A stretch of 64,000 bases of DNA from Winogradskyella jejuensis (GTDB lineage Bacteria; Bacteroidota; Bacteroidia; Flavobacteriales; Flavobacteriaceae), in NCBI RefSeq assembly GCF_900129745.1, contig NZ_FQWS01000001.1, positions 1,426,001-1,490,000 of the forward strand, written 5' to 3'. Shown here one piece after another: positions 50,033 to 58,721 of this stretch. The notes under the pieces were generated by a model. The model did no database searches. It was not told the DNA's origin and saw only the letters and a program-made list of their open reading frames with translations. A program made the position numbers and the translations under genes. The stretch's first letter is position 1. Each line of letters starts with the position of its first letter.

Positions 50033-50701
50033 ATGCAAAAACTCAAAATTTTAATGGTGGACGATCACCCTATAATTATAGAAGGGTATATGAACGTTCT
50101 CATGGCAACCAAAGCCGAAGACCAAGAGCTGTCTATAGATACGGCTAATAACTGTGATATGGCAGAAATTATGATTAATAGAGCAGCAAAGGATGTGCAT
50201 TATGATCTTTGTTTTTTCGATATTAGTCTTCCACCATCTCAAGATGGTAAGTATACCTCAGGAGAAGATTTAGCAAAATTGGCTAAATCTATGTTGCCAG
50301 ATTCCAAAATTATAATTCTTACCATGTTTAATGAGTCCTTTAGGATACACAATATCATAAGAGAGATTAATCCAGATGGCTTTTTAATAAAGAGTGATTT
50401 AACATCTATGGAATTGGCAGATGCATTTCAGCATATTCTAAAATCACCACCATACTACAGTAGTACAGTGCATAATTACGTAAAGCAGACTTTGACTAGC
50501 GAAATTTATGTAGATGATATAAACCGAAAAATATTGTACTTACTTTCTCAAGGGATTAAGACAAAAAGTCTCTTAGACCACATTTCGTTATCTATGAGCG
50601 CCATTGAAAAACGTAAGAAACAATTGAAGCTTCTATTTTCTGTTGAGGATGGAAAAGACGAAACTTTATTAGCAATGGCTAAGGAAAAAGGATTTATTTA
50701 A
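50033..50701 (+). CDS. Response regulator, NarL/LuxR type
   Basis: A 222-residue regulator with a receiver domain (Asp10/Asp11; phosphoacceptor Asp63 in CFFDISLPPSQDG; about 1-130) and a C-terminal helix-turn-helix of the LuxR kind (about 158-222; ILYLLSQGIKTKSLLDH). The receiver has a somewhat longer loop after the phosphoacceptor (SLPPSQDGKYTSGEDL), which is seen in this flavobacterial subgroup. It is the partner of the TPR kinase. The TACGG repeats directly downstream could be its own targets, but this is untested. Confidence 0.92.
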   Translation: MQKLKILMVDDHPIIIEGYMNVLMATKAEDQELSIDTANNCDMAEIMINRAAKDVHYDLCFFDISLPPSQDGKYTSGEDLAKLAKSMLPDSKIIILTMFNESFRIHNIIREINPDGFLIKSDLTSMELADAFQHILKSPPYYSSTVHNYVKQTLTSEIYVDDINRKILYLLSQGIKTKSLLDHISLSMSAIEKRKKQLKLLFSVEDGKDETLLAMAKEKGFI

Positions 50702-50707
50702 AAAAAA

Positions 50708-50799
50708 GTACGGTTTTTTACCTTCAAAAAAACACTCAGAAGTATTGTCATTAATGTAAACTACGGTTTTTCCGCATCAAGTCTACGGTTTTTCCGTAG
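50708..50799. promoter_or_regulatory. Cluster of TACGG-T5 elements
   Basis: TACGGTTTTTTA at 50709, CTACGGTTTTTCCG at 50761 and CTACGG-TTTTT-CCGTAG (perfect 6-bp inverted repeat) at 50783-50799. The last two are 22 bases apart. They lie directly after the response-regulator gene in a non-coding gap, and suggest a regulator binding site with repeated half-sites. Confidence 0.5.
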
Positions 50800-50883
50800 C
50801 AAAAAGACAAAAAGCTTCTTTACATTTACACTGTCAACATGAATTAATTAATCCCTCTTAAACATTGTTGAATTAATAGCTTT

Positions 50884-50930
50884 AAAACCTAGTAGTGAAT
50901 CGACCGATGATTAACTGCTAGGTTTTTTTA
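50884..50930 (+). terminator. Terminator without an adjacent gene
   Basis: AAAACCTAGTAGT / ACTGCTAGGTTTT forms a 12-13-bp stem with one G-T pair and a long loop, ending in T residues. It is 183 bases after the response regulator. The gap 50702-50927 has no ORF; the hairpin may end the kinase operon or a small RNA made between the TACGG elements and here. Confidence 0.7.
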
Positions 50931-51434
50931 TATCCAGCTTCCTGAGTGATGTATCACTTTGGATATAAAAAGACCTAAATACACCACAGCTATAATAAAC
51001 TTCAAAAAGGTAGAGCTTACAAAGCCTATAAACGAACCAAAAGCAGCTTTAGTAGCTCTATTGACGTCATTTTTATGCATCAGCTCACCAATTAAAGCAC
51101 CAACAAAAGGACCAATTACAATCCCGAAAGGTATAGGTGAAAAAAGCCCTACGACTAAACCCAGTGAAGTGCCTATCATCCCAGACTTACTTCCGCCAAA
51201 GCGTTTTGTGCCAGCTATGGGTATAATATAATCTAGTATAAAGATGATTAGTGCAATTATAAATGTTACGACTAGAAAAGCTGTACTTATGGTTACGCCA
51301 TCCGCATAACTCAATACCAATAAGCCTAACCAACTAGTTAAAGGACCTGGTAGAACAGGTAAAAAACTACCAGCTAAACCTAATAGCATTAATAGTAGTC
51401 CACATATAATTAGAACAATTTCCATATATCTCAT
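50928..51434 (-). CDS. DUF456 membrane protein
   Basis: A 168-residue protein of the DUF456 family: about four membrane helices with glycine-rich helix packing (LGLAGSFLPVLPGPLTSWLG, PFGIVIGPFVGALIGE). No function is established. Starts at 51434 or, less likely, three codons in. It is divergent from the BlaI-like gene, and the paired operators lie in the gap between them, so it may share their control. Confidence 0.85.
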   Translation of the reverse strand: MRYMEIVLIICGLLLMLLGLAGSFLPVLPGPLTSWLGLLVLSYADGVTISTAFLVVTFIIALIIFILDYIIPIAGTKRFGGSKSGMIGTSLGLVVGLFSPIPFGIVIGPFVGALIGELMHKNDVNRATKAAFGSFIGFVSSTFLKFIIAVVYLGLFISKVIHHSGSWI

Positions 51435-51486
51435 TCAAAAATTCACTAGATAGGACGCTGATTAGTGTTAAAAGTTACATTTTTAA

Positions 51487-51520
51487 AACTAAAAAATTAG
51501 TTAAAACTAAAATATTAGTT
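51487..51520. promoter_or_regulatory. Paired BlaI-type operator palindromes
   Basis: AACTAAAAAATTAGTT (51487-51502) and AACTAAAATATTAGTT (51505-51520) share the arms AACTAA-N4-TTAGTT and are 18 bases centre to centre. They sit 38 bases before the blaI-like ATG, in the right place for a BlaI/MecI dimer pair. Confidence 0.65.
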
Positions 51521-51558
51521 ATATTAGCACCATTAATTCAACTAAGCACTTGGTTATA

Positions 51559-51918
51559 ATGAAGCAATTAACAAAAGCAGAGGAAGAGATTATGCAAACG
51601 TTATGGCAATTAAAAAAAGCCAATGTAAAGTCTATTATAGACATGTTGCCAGAGCCAAAACCAGCATATAATACAGTATCTACAATTGTTAGAATTTTAG
51701 AATCTAAAGGATTTGTAGATTATGAGAAACAGGGAAAAGGACATGTTTACTTCCCAATCGTAGATAAAGAGGTTTATAGCAACCAGTCTATAAACAAGTT
51801 GGTAGATAATTATTTTCAAGGCTCTTTTAAAAGTATGGTATCGTTTTTTGTAAAAAAGAACGATGTCGATGTTAACGATATTGAAGCTCTACTCAAAGAA
51901 ATTAATAAACCAGACTAA
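51559..51918 (+). CDS. BlaI/MecI/CopY-family transcriptional repressor
   Basis: A 119-residue winged-helix repressor of the BlaI type: LTKAEEEIMQTLWQLKKANV opening, recognition helix region with YNTVSTIVRILESKG, and a helical C-terminal dimerisation part (about 80-119). BlaI repressors are cut by an M56 protease when a signal arrives; the next gene encodes such a protease. The ATG at 51559 is used; a TTG three codons earlier is less likely. The stop and the next ATG are one base apart. Confidence 0.92.
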   Translation: MKQLTKAEEEIMQTLWQLKKANVKSIIDMLPEPKPAYNTVSTIVRILESKGFVDYEKQGKGHVYFPIVDKEVYSNQSINKLVDNYFQGSFKSMVSFFVKKNDVDVNDIEALLKEINKPD

Positions 51919-51919
51919 T

Positions 51920-54205
51920 ATGTTACATTATTTATTACAAATAGTAGCGTTTCAGGTTATATTTCTATTAGTTTACGATTTGTTTTTAAAACGCGAAACG
52001 TTTTTTAATTACAACAGAGTTTATTTGTTGGGTACGGCAATACTTTCTTTTGTGCTTCCTTTTATAAAGTTAGAAACCATGAAAGCTGTTGTTCCAGAAG
52101 AGTTTGTAGTAGTATTGCCAGAAGTTATTATTGGCAATATTAGTCAGCCGACAGATTTAGATACTCAAATAGCCTTGCAAACGGGTATTATCGTGGATGA
52201 ACCTAGCATACCTGTCTGGCAAATTGTATTTTATTCAGGGGCGATTTTCGCAACACTACTTTTTCTTTTCAAATTTATGAAGTTGTATTGGTTAAAGTCT
52301 AACAATCCAAAACGATGGCGAGGTAATGTACTTATTGTAAAACTGCTCAAAAGTTCCGCTGCATTTTCATTTTTCAACACCATTTTTTTAGGCGAAAAAC
52401 TTTCTGAAGACGAGCAGCCTACAATATTAAAACACGAGTTAGTACATGTTAAACAACTGCACAGTATCGATTTATTAGTCTTCGAGTTTATGCGAATTCT
52501 ACTTTGGTTTAATCCATTAGTGTACATGTACCAAAATAGAATAAAGGCGTTACACGAATATATTGCAGATGACATTGCCGTAAAACAAAGCGGTAAGAAA
52601 TCCTATTATCAAGATCTGCTTAATCAAGTTTTTGAAACAAATAATCTATCCTTTACAAACACATTTTTTAAATCATCATTAATCAAAAAACGAATAGCTA
52701 TGTTACAAAAATCAAAATCAAAGCAAATAGCGTTGGTAAAATACACTTTGCTTATTCCAATAGTATTTGGGATGCTTATTTATACCTCTGCTGAGGTAAA
52801 AGCTCAGGAACCAGAAAGTAAAACGATTACAGAAGTTATTGAAGTACAAGAGATTTCAGAGAAAGAATTAATAGATAAGTATTACAAGCAAATGAAAGCT
52901 ATTGAGAAATCAGATGGTATTTCAAAAGTTATGAATCTAATAAATTTTGACATTAGTAAATTTAGAATGTCTTTAGATGAATATGCTAGACTGAGTGCTT
53001 TGAATAGAGTTATGTTTATTGATAAAATTGAGAAAAAAATTCTAGAAAAAACAGCTACAAAAAGTGATAAAGAAGCATTAAAGCAGCTTAAGGATGATTA
53101 TAAAACTTATGCTGAATATGTGGAAAGAACCAAAACAGAAGATTATGGGCGTAAGTGGGAGACTTTAAATGACGAAAGTACATTAAGACTTTATGTAAAA
53201 GATGCAAAAAATCTAGATGATGCCGAAAAAGAACGAATGGCAGAAAAAATAGAATTAATAAATAAAGACAGTTATTGGGATGAACTATTAATTTCTGACG
53301 GTAATCAAACACAACGAATGACATTTCACAAAGAAAATGATGAAGTCGTTTCTGTAGATAACGTAGTTAATAAACCTATAGTTACCGATGCTACTGAAAC
53401 TGTTGAGGTACCTTATGCCATTGTAGAAAATATACCAACTTTTGAAGAGTGCAAGGACTTACCATCTAAAGACCGAAAAAAATGTACATCCAAAACCATA
53501 GCAAGTTTTGTAAATAAAAATTTTAATACAGATTTGGCAACTAAATTAGGTTTGGTGGGTAGACAACGCATTTCGGTATTCTTTAAAATAAATAAAGAAG
53601 GTGATGTCAGTTCTATTGCAGCAAGAGCACCACATCCAAGATTAGAAGAAGAAGCTAAACGTGTAATTGCCATGCTACCGCAATTTATTCCGGGAACACA
53701 AAAAGGAAAGCCTGTGGTTGTGCCGTACAGTTTGCCTATACTTTTCCAGGTAAATAATACTCCAATTAATCCGGCACTAAACCCAAATCCAGAAAAAAAA
53801 GTTTTAGACTATGACGATGTCGTAGGCAGTGGTGTTGCATACTCTGTTATAGACAAAGCACCTGTATCTATCGAATGCCAAAATCTTGAAAAAGCAGAGG
53901 AAAAAAAGAAGTGCACCAGCCAATCGGTTGCAAAGTTTGTGAACAAAAATTTTAATATGGATATAGCATCAAAGCTTGGATTAGTAGGTAGACAACGTAT
54001 TAAAGTAGGTTTTAAAATAGGTACAGACGGTAAAGTGCATTCGGCTTTTGCAAGAGCAGTACATCCGCGATTAGAAGAAGAGGCAGTTCGAGTGGTTAAT
54101 GATTTACCAGCATTTATTCCTGGAGAACAAGAAGGTCAAAAAGTAGATGTATTATATTCCTTGCCAATAATGTTTCAAGTTGCACCAAAAACCACGAAAA
54201 ACTAA
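51920..54205 (+). CDS. M56 metallopeptidase with tandem TonB-like domains
   Basis: A 761-residue BlaR1-like protein. Membrane helices are in the first 110 residues and near 295; the M56 zinc site is HELVH, followed by the third ligand region HEYIADD. After the peptidase comes a helical linker and then two repeats of a TonB-C-like domain (about 497-614 and 639-755) that share KCTSKTIASFVNKNFN / KCTSQSVAKFVNKNFN and LGLVGRQRI. No penicillin-binding sensor domain is present. It probably senses an envelope signal and cleaves the BlaI-like repressor. The ATG at 51920 is preferred over the one at 51863. Confidence 0.88.
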   Translation: MLHYLLQIVAFQVIFLLVYDLFLKRETFFNYNRVYLLGTAILSFVLPFIKLETMKAVVPEEFVVVLPEVIIGNISQPTDLDTQIALQTGIIVDEPSIPVWQIVFYSGAIFATLLFLFKFMKLYWLKSNNPKRWRGNVLIVKLLKSSAAFSFFNTIFLGEKLSEDEQPTILKHELVHVKQLHSIDLLVFEFMRILLWFNPLVYMYQNRIKALHEYIADDIAVKQSGKKSYYQDLLNQVFETNNLSFTNTFFKSSLIKKRIAMLQKSKSKQIALVKYTLLIPIVFGMLIYTSAEVKAQEPESKTITEVIEVQEISEKELIDKYYKQMKAIEKSDGISKVMNLINFDISKFRMSLDEYARLSALNRVMFIDKIEKKILEKTATKSDKEALKQLKDDYKTYAEYVERTKTEDYGRKWETLNDESTLRLYVKDAKNLDDAEKERMAEKIELINKDSYWDELLISDGNQTQRMTFHKENDEVVSVDNVVNKPIVTDATETVEVPYAIVENIPTFEECKDLPSKDRKKCTSKTIASFVNKNFNTDLATKLGLVGRQRISVFFKINKEGDVSSIAARAPHPRLEEEAKRVIAMLPQFIPGTQKGKPVVVPYSLPILFQVNNTPINPALNPNPEKKVLDYDDVVGSGVAYSVIDKAPVSIECQNLEKAEEKKKCTSQSVAKFVNKNFNMDIASKLGLVGRQRIKVGFKIGTDGKVHSAFARAVHPRLEEEAVRVVNDLPAFIPGEQEGQKVDVLYSLPIMFQVAPKTTKN

Positions 54206-55339
54206 ATGCTTAAAAGACTCACAATTCTAATTTTATTTATACAATTCAATGCCGAAGCTCAGTCTTCGGCATTACAGCTTGGAGACAGTTTGTATGCCAA
54301 CGGTAACTATTCAAAAGCCATAAAGGCTTACAAGAAGCACACAAATCAAGTTGAAGTTTATGATAAAATAGCCAAAACATATCTCGCTATTGGCAATAAT
54401 GGAAAAGCATTAGAAAATTATAAAAAAGGCGTTGAAGCCAATCCTAAAGACGCTCTTATTAAGTTTGAATACGCAAAGCTATTATCCCGCTCAAAAAAAT
54501 ATGTAGAAGCTTCAAATTTATTTGAAGAACTTATCTATGTCGATTATAAAAATCCGAACTATCACTATCAAAAAGGTGTAGTATTAGAAAAGTTAAAGGA
54601 TTCTACATTTCTAAATCGTTACCTCTCGGCTTATCAGTTAGACCAAACACATCAGAAAGCCATTTTCAAAATTGCTAAGTATTATCTCATGAAACGTAAG
54701 CACCAAGCGTCCCATAAGTATATCGATAAAGGGTTAGAGAGTTATACCGAGAATCTTGAGTTAATAAGTCTTAAAGCACAAAATTACTATCATCAAGATT
54801 ACATAAAAGAGGCTATTATCTGGTTTAATAAATTACTAGATTTAGGTGAAACCTCTGAGTTTATTCATGAAAAGCTGAGTATATGTTATGCTAAAAACTA
54901 CGATTACGAGCAGGCCATTTTTCATCGAAAAAAAGTGCTAGACTACAATCCGTATGATGCAACCTCTATGTATGTTATAGGTACCTATTATGAAGAATTG
55001 AAAGACTATAAAAAGGCGGAAGAATATATAAGTAAATCATTAAAACTGCAAGACAAACCACTAAATGATGAATACGTTAAACTAGGTAGAATTTATAATT
55101 TTCAGAAAAAGTATGAAGCCGCTATTTCAGCTTTTCAAAAAGCTGTAAAAGAAGATTCGAAGGATATTTTTGCAAAATTTGCTATTGTTCGAACCAAGGA
55201 TGAATATTATGCAGACAGAAAAGCAGTTATAAAACTCTACGAGGATTTTATAAAAAATCATAGTGACCACGTCTTAGCAAGATATGCAGAAGCACGACTA
55301 AAAGAGTTAAAAGAAGAGGTCTTTATGGATAAGAATTAA
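54206..55339 (+). CDS. Secreted TPR-repeat protein
   Basis: The 377-residue protein has a signal peptide (about 1-18, ending EA-QS) and then about eight or nine tetratricopeptide repeats, such as NGNYSKAIKAYKKHT, IGNNGKALENYKKGVEANP and KKYEAAISAFQKAV. It is probably periplasmic and binds partner proteins. It begins directly after the M56 stop codon, so it is the third gene of the blaI operon and likely part of the same signal route. Confidence 0.85.
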   Translation: MLKRLTILILFIQFNAEAQSSALQLGDSLYANGNYSKAIKAYKKHTNQVEVYDKIAKTYLAIGNNGKALENYKKGVEANPKDALIKFEYAKLLSRSKKYVEASNLFEELIYVDYKNPNYHYQKGVVLEKLKDSTFLNRYLSAYQLDQTHQKAIFKIAKYYLMKRKHQASHKYIDKGLESYTENLELISLKAQNYYHQDYIKEAIIWFNKLLDLGETSEFIHEKLSICYAKNYDYEQAIFHRKKVLDYNPYDATSMYVIGTYYEELKDYKKAEEYISKSLKLQDKPLNDEYVKLGRIYNFQKKYEAAISAFQKAVKEDSKDIFAKFAIVRTKDEYYADRKAVIKLYEDFIKNHSDHVLARYAEARLKELKEEVFMDKN

Positions 55340-55413
55340 TGTTAGTACTTTAAAACAGGCGGTCTAGCATGTTATTACTAAATATTGTACTTTTCGGTTT
55401 CACAATTTTATAA

Positions 55414-55887
55414 ATGAAACGATTAGTTGTTTGTGTTTTTATTCTTCTAGTTTCTTGTGACTATTTTGAAAATAAAAAAGTCAAAACTGAAGATATTGTT
55501 TCGCAAGAGTTAGAAACTATAGATTGGAAATCGGTAGATGAGTATCCTAGCTTTACAGTTTGTGACTCTGTTTCAGAAAAGCAGGCTCGCAAGCAGTGTT
55601 TTGAAAGTACTATTTTAAATCACGTAAATGATTACCTCTCAAAGCAAAGTATTGTGGTCTCTCAAGATGTGGAAGACACTATAGCCATAAAACTTAAGAT
55701 TGATAACCTTGGCGAAATTTCTATTCTAGATATTAAAACAAAGCCAGAAACTCAAGAAATTATTCCTGAAATTGACACCTTGTTAAGAGGGAGTATTGCG
55801 TCATTACCAAAAATATTTCCTGCAGTAAAAAGAAGCCAGAATGTAACAACAGAGTTTATTCTCCCTGTAGTTGTCTCAATTAAATAG
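55414..55887 (+). CDS. Lipoprotein with a TonB-like domain, third copy
   Basis: A 157-residue lipoprotein: signal and lipobox (LLVSC, Cys15), then one divergent copy of the domain that is duplicated in the M56 protein. Matching pieces are the pattern FTVCDSVSEKQARKQCFES, NHVNDYLSKQ and LKIDNLGEISILDI. It lies 75 bases after the TPR gene, on the same strand. It is likely in the same operon; the function is unknown. Confidence 0.7.
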   Translation: MKRLVVCVFILLVSCDYFENKKVKTEDIVSQELETIDWKSVDEYPSFTVCDSVSEKQARKQCFESTILNHVNDYLSKQSIVVSQDVEDTIAIKLKIDNLGEISILDIKTKPETQEIIPEIDTLLRGSIASLPKIFPAVKRSQNVTTEFILPVVVSIK

Positions 55888-55893
55888 TAGAAT

Positions 55894-56634
55894 TTATCTA
55901 AACTTTATAGCAAACTTTTGAAGCAAGCGTAAGGCTTCAACATATAGCCATATTAATGTAGCTAAAAGTCCCCAAGTCGCTAACCATTCTTTTTGTTTTG
56001 GCGCACGATTTTTATAACGCTCTATATAATCAAAGTCTAGAAGTAGTGCAAAAGAGGCAACTAAAGCAGCAATAACATTAAAACCAATAGCCCACCAAGA
56101 TATTCCCCAAATAAAACTTCTAATTCCAAAAAAACCAAGAATCCAAGAGACTAAATACACCACCATAATACTTACTGTGGCAGTAATAATAACACTTCTT
56201 ACTTGTTTGGTCACGACTATAATTCGTGTTTGGTAGAGCAAAAGCATGACAAAAAATGTAATTATAGTTACGCCAATAGCTTGATAAGGTAATTCTGGAA
56301 AATGCTTATGCGCATAGGCCGAAAAACCACCAAGAAAAAACCCTTTGGCTATAATATAAAGCGGAACTAAAAACCCAGCCCATTGCGTCCTAAAAGAAAT
56401 GATGATACTAATTATTGCTGCACCGAGCATACCTCCTAGTGTAAACCAACCTGTGTCCCATCCTTCGGTACTTAATTTCCAAATGTAGGTTGTAATAGCG
56501 GCAATGACTAAGATGCCCAAAAAGGATTTGATAAAAATGCCGAAAACGGTCATTTTTTTTGATGAATCTCGTCCATCGTCCCAGAAATAATCATTAAAAA
56601 TAGGATTAGAGGTTCTAGAATTTCTAATACTCAT
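55894..56634 (-). CDS. Bax inhibitor-1/YccA family protein (second copy)
   Basis: A 246-residue membrane protein with a cytoplasmic N-terminus of about 35 residues and six to seven helices of the YccA/DUF4870-like BI-1 type (PLYIIAKGFFLGGFSAYAH). It differs much from the copy at 12349. The role is unknown: calcium leak or FtsH modulation in studied relatives. It may be cotranscribed with the upstream outer-membrane gene, six bases away. Confidence 0.82.
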   Translation of the reverse strand: MSIRNSRTSNPIFNDYFWDDGRDSSKKMTVFGIFIKSFLGILVIAAITTYIWKLSTEGWDTGWFTLGGMLGAAIISIIISFRTQWAGFLVPLYIIAKGFFLGGFSAYAHKHFPELPYQAIGVTIITFFVMLLLYQTRIIVVTKQVRSVIITATVSIMVVYLVSWILGFFGIRSFIWGISWWAIGFNVIAALVASFALLLDFDYIERYKNRAPKQKEWLATWGLLATLIWLYVEALRLLQKFAIKFR

Positions 56635-56640
56635 TTGTTA

Positions 56641-57522
56641 TTATAGCTTTAGTTTGTAACCTATCATAAAATCCATCGGGAAGTCATCTCTACTATCTAA
56701 ACCAAGAGCATAAAAGCGGTCGTAAAGAAAAGTAATGTAGCCATTGTTAGAGACTTTAAAATCTGCTCCGATTCCAAAAATAAACGGAACTTCAAATTCG
56801 GTCTCGTTCCTCGGCTCTGTAGTAATAACATCACCGCCAATTACTGTCGTTACATCAATGGAAGAAAAGACTAATGATGCAAATCTAGTTTGTACAAAAA
56901 GATTGAATTTTTCTGTTCTAATTGGTCTTATACGATAGCCAAGAGAGAGTTCAGTGCTTTTATAATCTCCACTAGAACCGATTGTTTGTCTTAATTGTAA
57001 TAATCCAGAATGTAACGGATTGTCCGTATTACCATATATTTCTAATTCTGATGCAATTTGCAGATGAGAGTCATTATCAGTCAATCCTTCCACCAGAGGG
57101 TGATTGGTTATACCAGCTAATAGACCTAACCTGAAATTAACTTTTAGGTTATTGTTTGTAACATTATAGTCTACGTTTACATTCTTGTTGTGAGAGTCAA
57201 TGTAACGTTTTAAACTCCCAGTTGTGAGTTTCACTTTATCAACAGAAAGTGTACTCTTAGAAGCTTCTTTTTTTAATATCGCAATATAATCTCTTGTATA
57301 GTCACCGTCGTTTCCCTTTTCATTTTTAAGTTCAAAAAAGGTGTCGTCTTTTGTTCTTAAAAAATAGCGGTATTTACGATTGTTAATTGTGTAAAACAAA
57401 TCAACATCACCTTCTACAACAGATGTGAGTTCAAGATTTTCGCCATTTATGGTGTAGGTGTTTTGCGCATATCCTAAAGAAATGCAAGCAAAAACTAAGC
57501 AGATAATAAGTATTTTTTTCAT
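56641..57522 (-). CDS. Outer-membrane beta-barrel protein, unknown
   Basis: The 293-residue protein has a signal peptide (about 1-19, ending GYA-QN), an N-terminal mixed region (about 20-125), and a C-terminal barrel-like region of alternating strands (about 130-293, ending MIGYKLKL with a terminal aliphatic residue). I do not recognise a defined family. It is probably a small outer-membrane protein of Bacteroidota. Divergent or single; close to the BI-1 gene. Confidence 0.6.
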   Translation of the reverse strand: MKKILIICLVFACISLGYAQNTYTINGENLELTSVVEGDVDLFYTINNRKYRYFLRTKDDTFFELKNEKGNDGDYTRDYIAILKKEASKSTLSVDKVKLTTGSLKRYIDSHNKNVNVDYNVTNNNLKVNFRLGLLAGITNHPLVEGLTDNDSHLQIASELEIYGNTDNPLHSGLLQLRQTIGSSGDYKSTELSLGYRIRPIRTEKFNLFVQTRFASLVFSSIDVTTVIGGDVITTEPRNETEFEVPFIFGIGADFKVSNNGYITFLYDRFYALGLDSRDDFPMDFMIGYKLKL

Positions 57523-57581
57523 GGTTTAGTAGTTTTCAGTTTGGGACTTTTGTTAAAGCTACCAAAAATATCTGGAAATCT

Positions 57582-58721
57582 CTAGTTTTTAAAAGAGCGT
57601 CCTTTCCATTTGTATTTAGAAAACGGAAAGCGTAAAGCAATATATGCCGTCATAAACGGATGCAGTAAACTCACAAAAACATAAGATAGTAATACAGGTT
57701 CTTGTTTATAAAAACGCGCTGTTTTAAAAATGATAAGCAAGTCTATACCAAACTTAACAAGGAATAATAGTATTACTGTTTTTAAGGCTAAAAATGCTGT
57801 TAGGTATAAAGGAATTAATGCTACAATAATTAGGTTAGTCAGAAATATTAAGAGTCCTAAAAGTTTTGGAAACCATGAGGTATATCTGGTGGATTTTGAA
57901 ACCCATCGTAATCTTTGTTGAATATAACTCGTTAAGTTTTCAGAAACTTTAGTTGAGACAATAGCTTTTTCAGATTTTAAAAAGTGAATCTCTTCTTTAT
58001 ACGTTTCTATTAATTTTTGAAGCAGAAACACATCATCTCCGCTAGCTGAGGACTCATTGCCTTTAAATCCATCAACAGTATCAAAAACTGATTTTTTATA
58101 AGTAAAATTTGCACCATTGCACATAAAGGGCTTTTTAATCCCAAAGCCACCAATAGTTGCGCCTTGTAAACTAAGTGTATCTATTGTTTGAAACCGATTA
58201 AAAAAAGAAGATAACCCTGAAAATTTTACAGGACCTGCTATTGCAACCGTGTTTTTGGTTTGAATAAACTCATCTAAAGTATCAAGCCAATATTTTGGTA
58301 AAATACAATCTGCATCGGTAGTAACAATCCAATTATGCTTTGCAATTTGTATGGCAGAGGTAATGGCATCTTTCTTTGGAGCGTTTGAAGTTCTAATATT
58401 TGAAACAACTCTAATATTGTCAGTTCGATTATTCCGACTTTTTCGTCGGAATGTATCGAGAACTGATTCCCAATCATCCTCAGATTCATCATCTACCAAA
58501 ATGACTTCAAAATGCGAATTAGGATAATTCAATGCTTTAATTGAATTCAATAAATACGGTAAATTTTCAGCTTCATTCCTAAACGGAATCACTACCGAAA
58601 ATTTAGTTTTAGGCTCTAAATCTTGCAGTTTAAAATCTTCAACTTTATCAAAACCATAATTCAGCCACCCTATTACTATGAGGTAGATGAAAACAATGAT
58701 GAAACAAATAATTAATAGCAT
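57582..58721 (-). CDS. Family 2 glycosyltransferase, membrane-bound
   Basis: A 379-residue GT-2 enzyme with an N-terminal helix, a GT-A catalytic domain (SVVIPFRNEAENLP, LVDDESEDDWE, TTDADCILP, QQRLRWVSK) and three C-terminal helices (about 285-365). The QxxRW motif marks a processive or membrane-embedded transferase. The acceptor is unknown. Its start shares one base with the stop of the upstream flippase-like gene, so they probably act on the same envelope glycan or lipid. Confidence 0.87.
   Translation of the reverse strand: MLLIICFIIVFIYLIVIGWLNYGFDKVEDFKLQDLEPKTKFSVVIPFRNEAENLPYLLNSIKALNYPNSHFEVILVDDESEDDWESVLDTFRRKSRNNRTDNIRVVSNIRTSNAPKKDAITSAIQIAKHNWIVTTDADCILPKYWLDTLDEFIQTKNTVAIAGPVKFSGLSSFFNRFQTIDTLSLQGATIGGFGIKKPFMCNGANFTYKKSVFDTVDGFKGNESSASGDDVFLLQKLIETYKEEIHFLKSEKAIVSTKVSENLTSYIQQRLRWVSKSTRYTSWFPKLLGLLIFLTNLIIVALIPLYLTAFLALKTVILLFLVKFGIDLLIIFKTARFYKQEPVLLSYVFVSLLHPFMTAYIALRFPFSKYKWKGRSFKN

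Noticed and set aside
52231..52575. Minus-strand open frame of 114 codons inside the M56 gene
   Set aside because: The M56 zinc motif and membrane region lie on the plus strand here; the minus-strand product is Cys-rich without family likeness.
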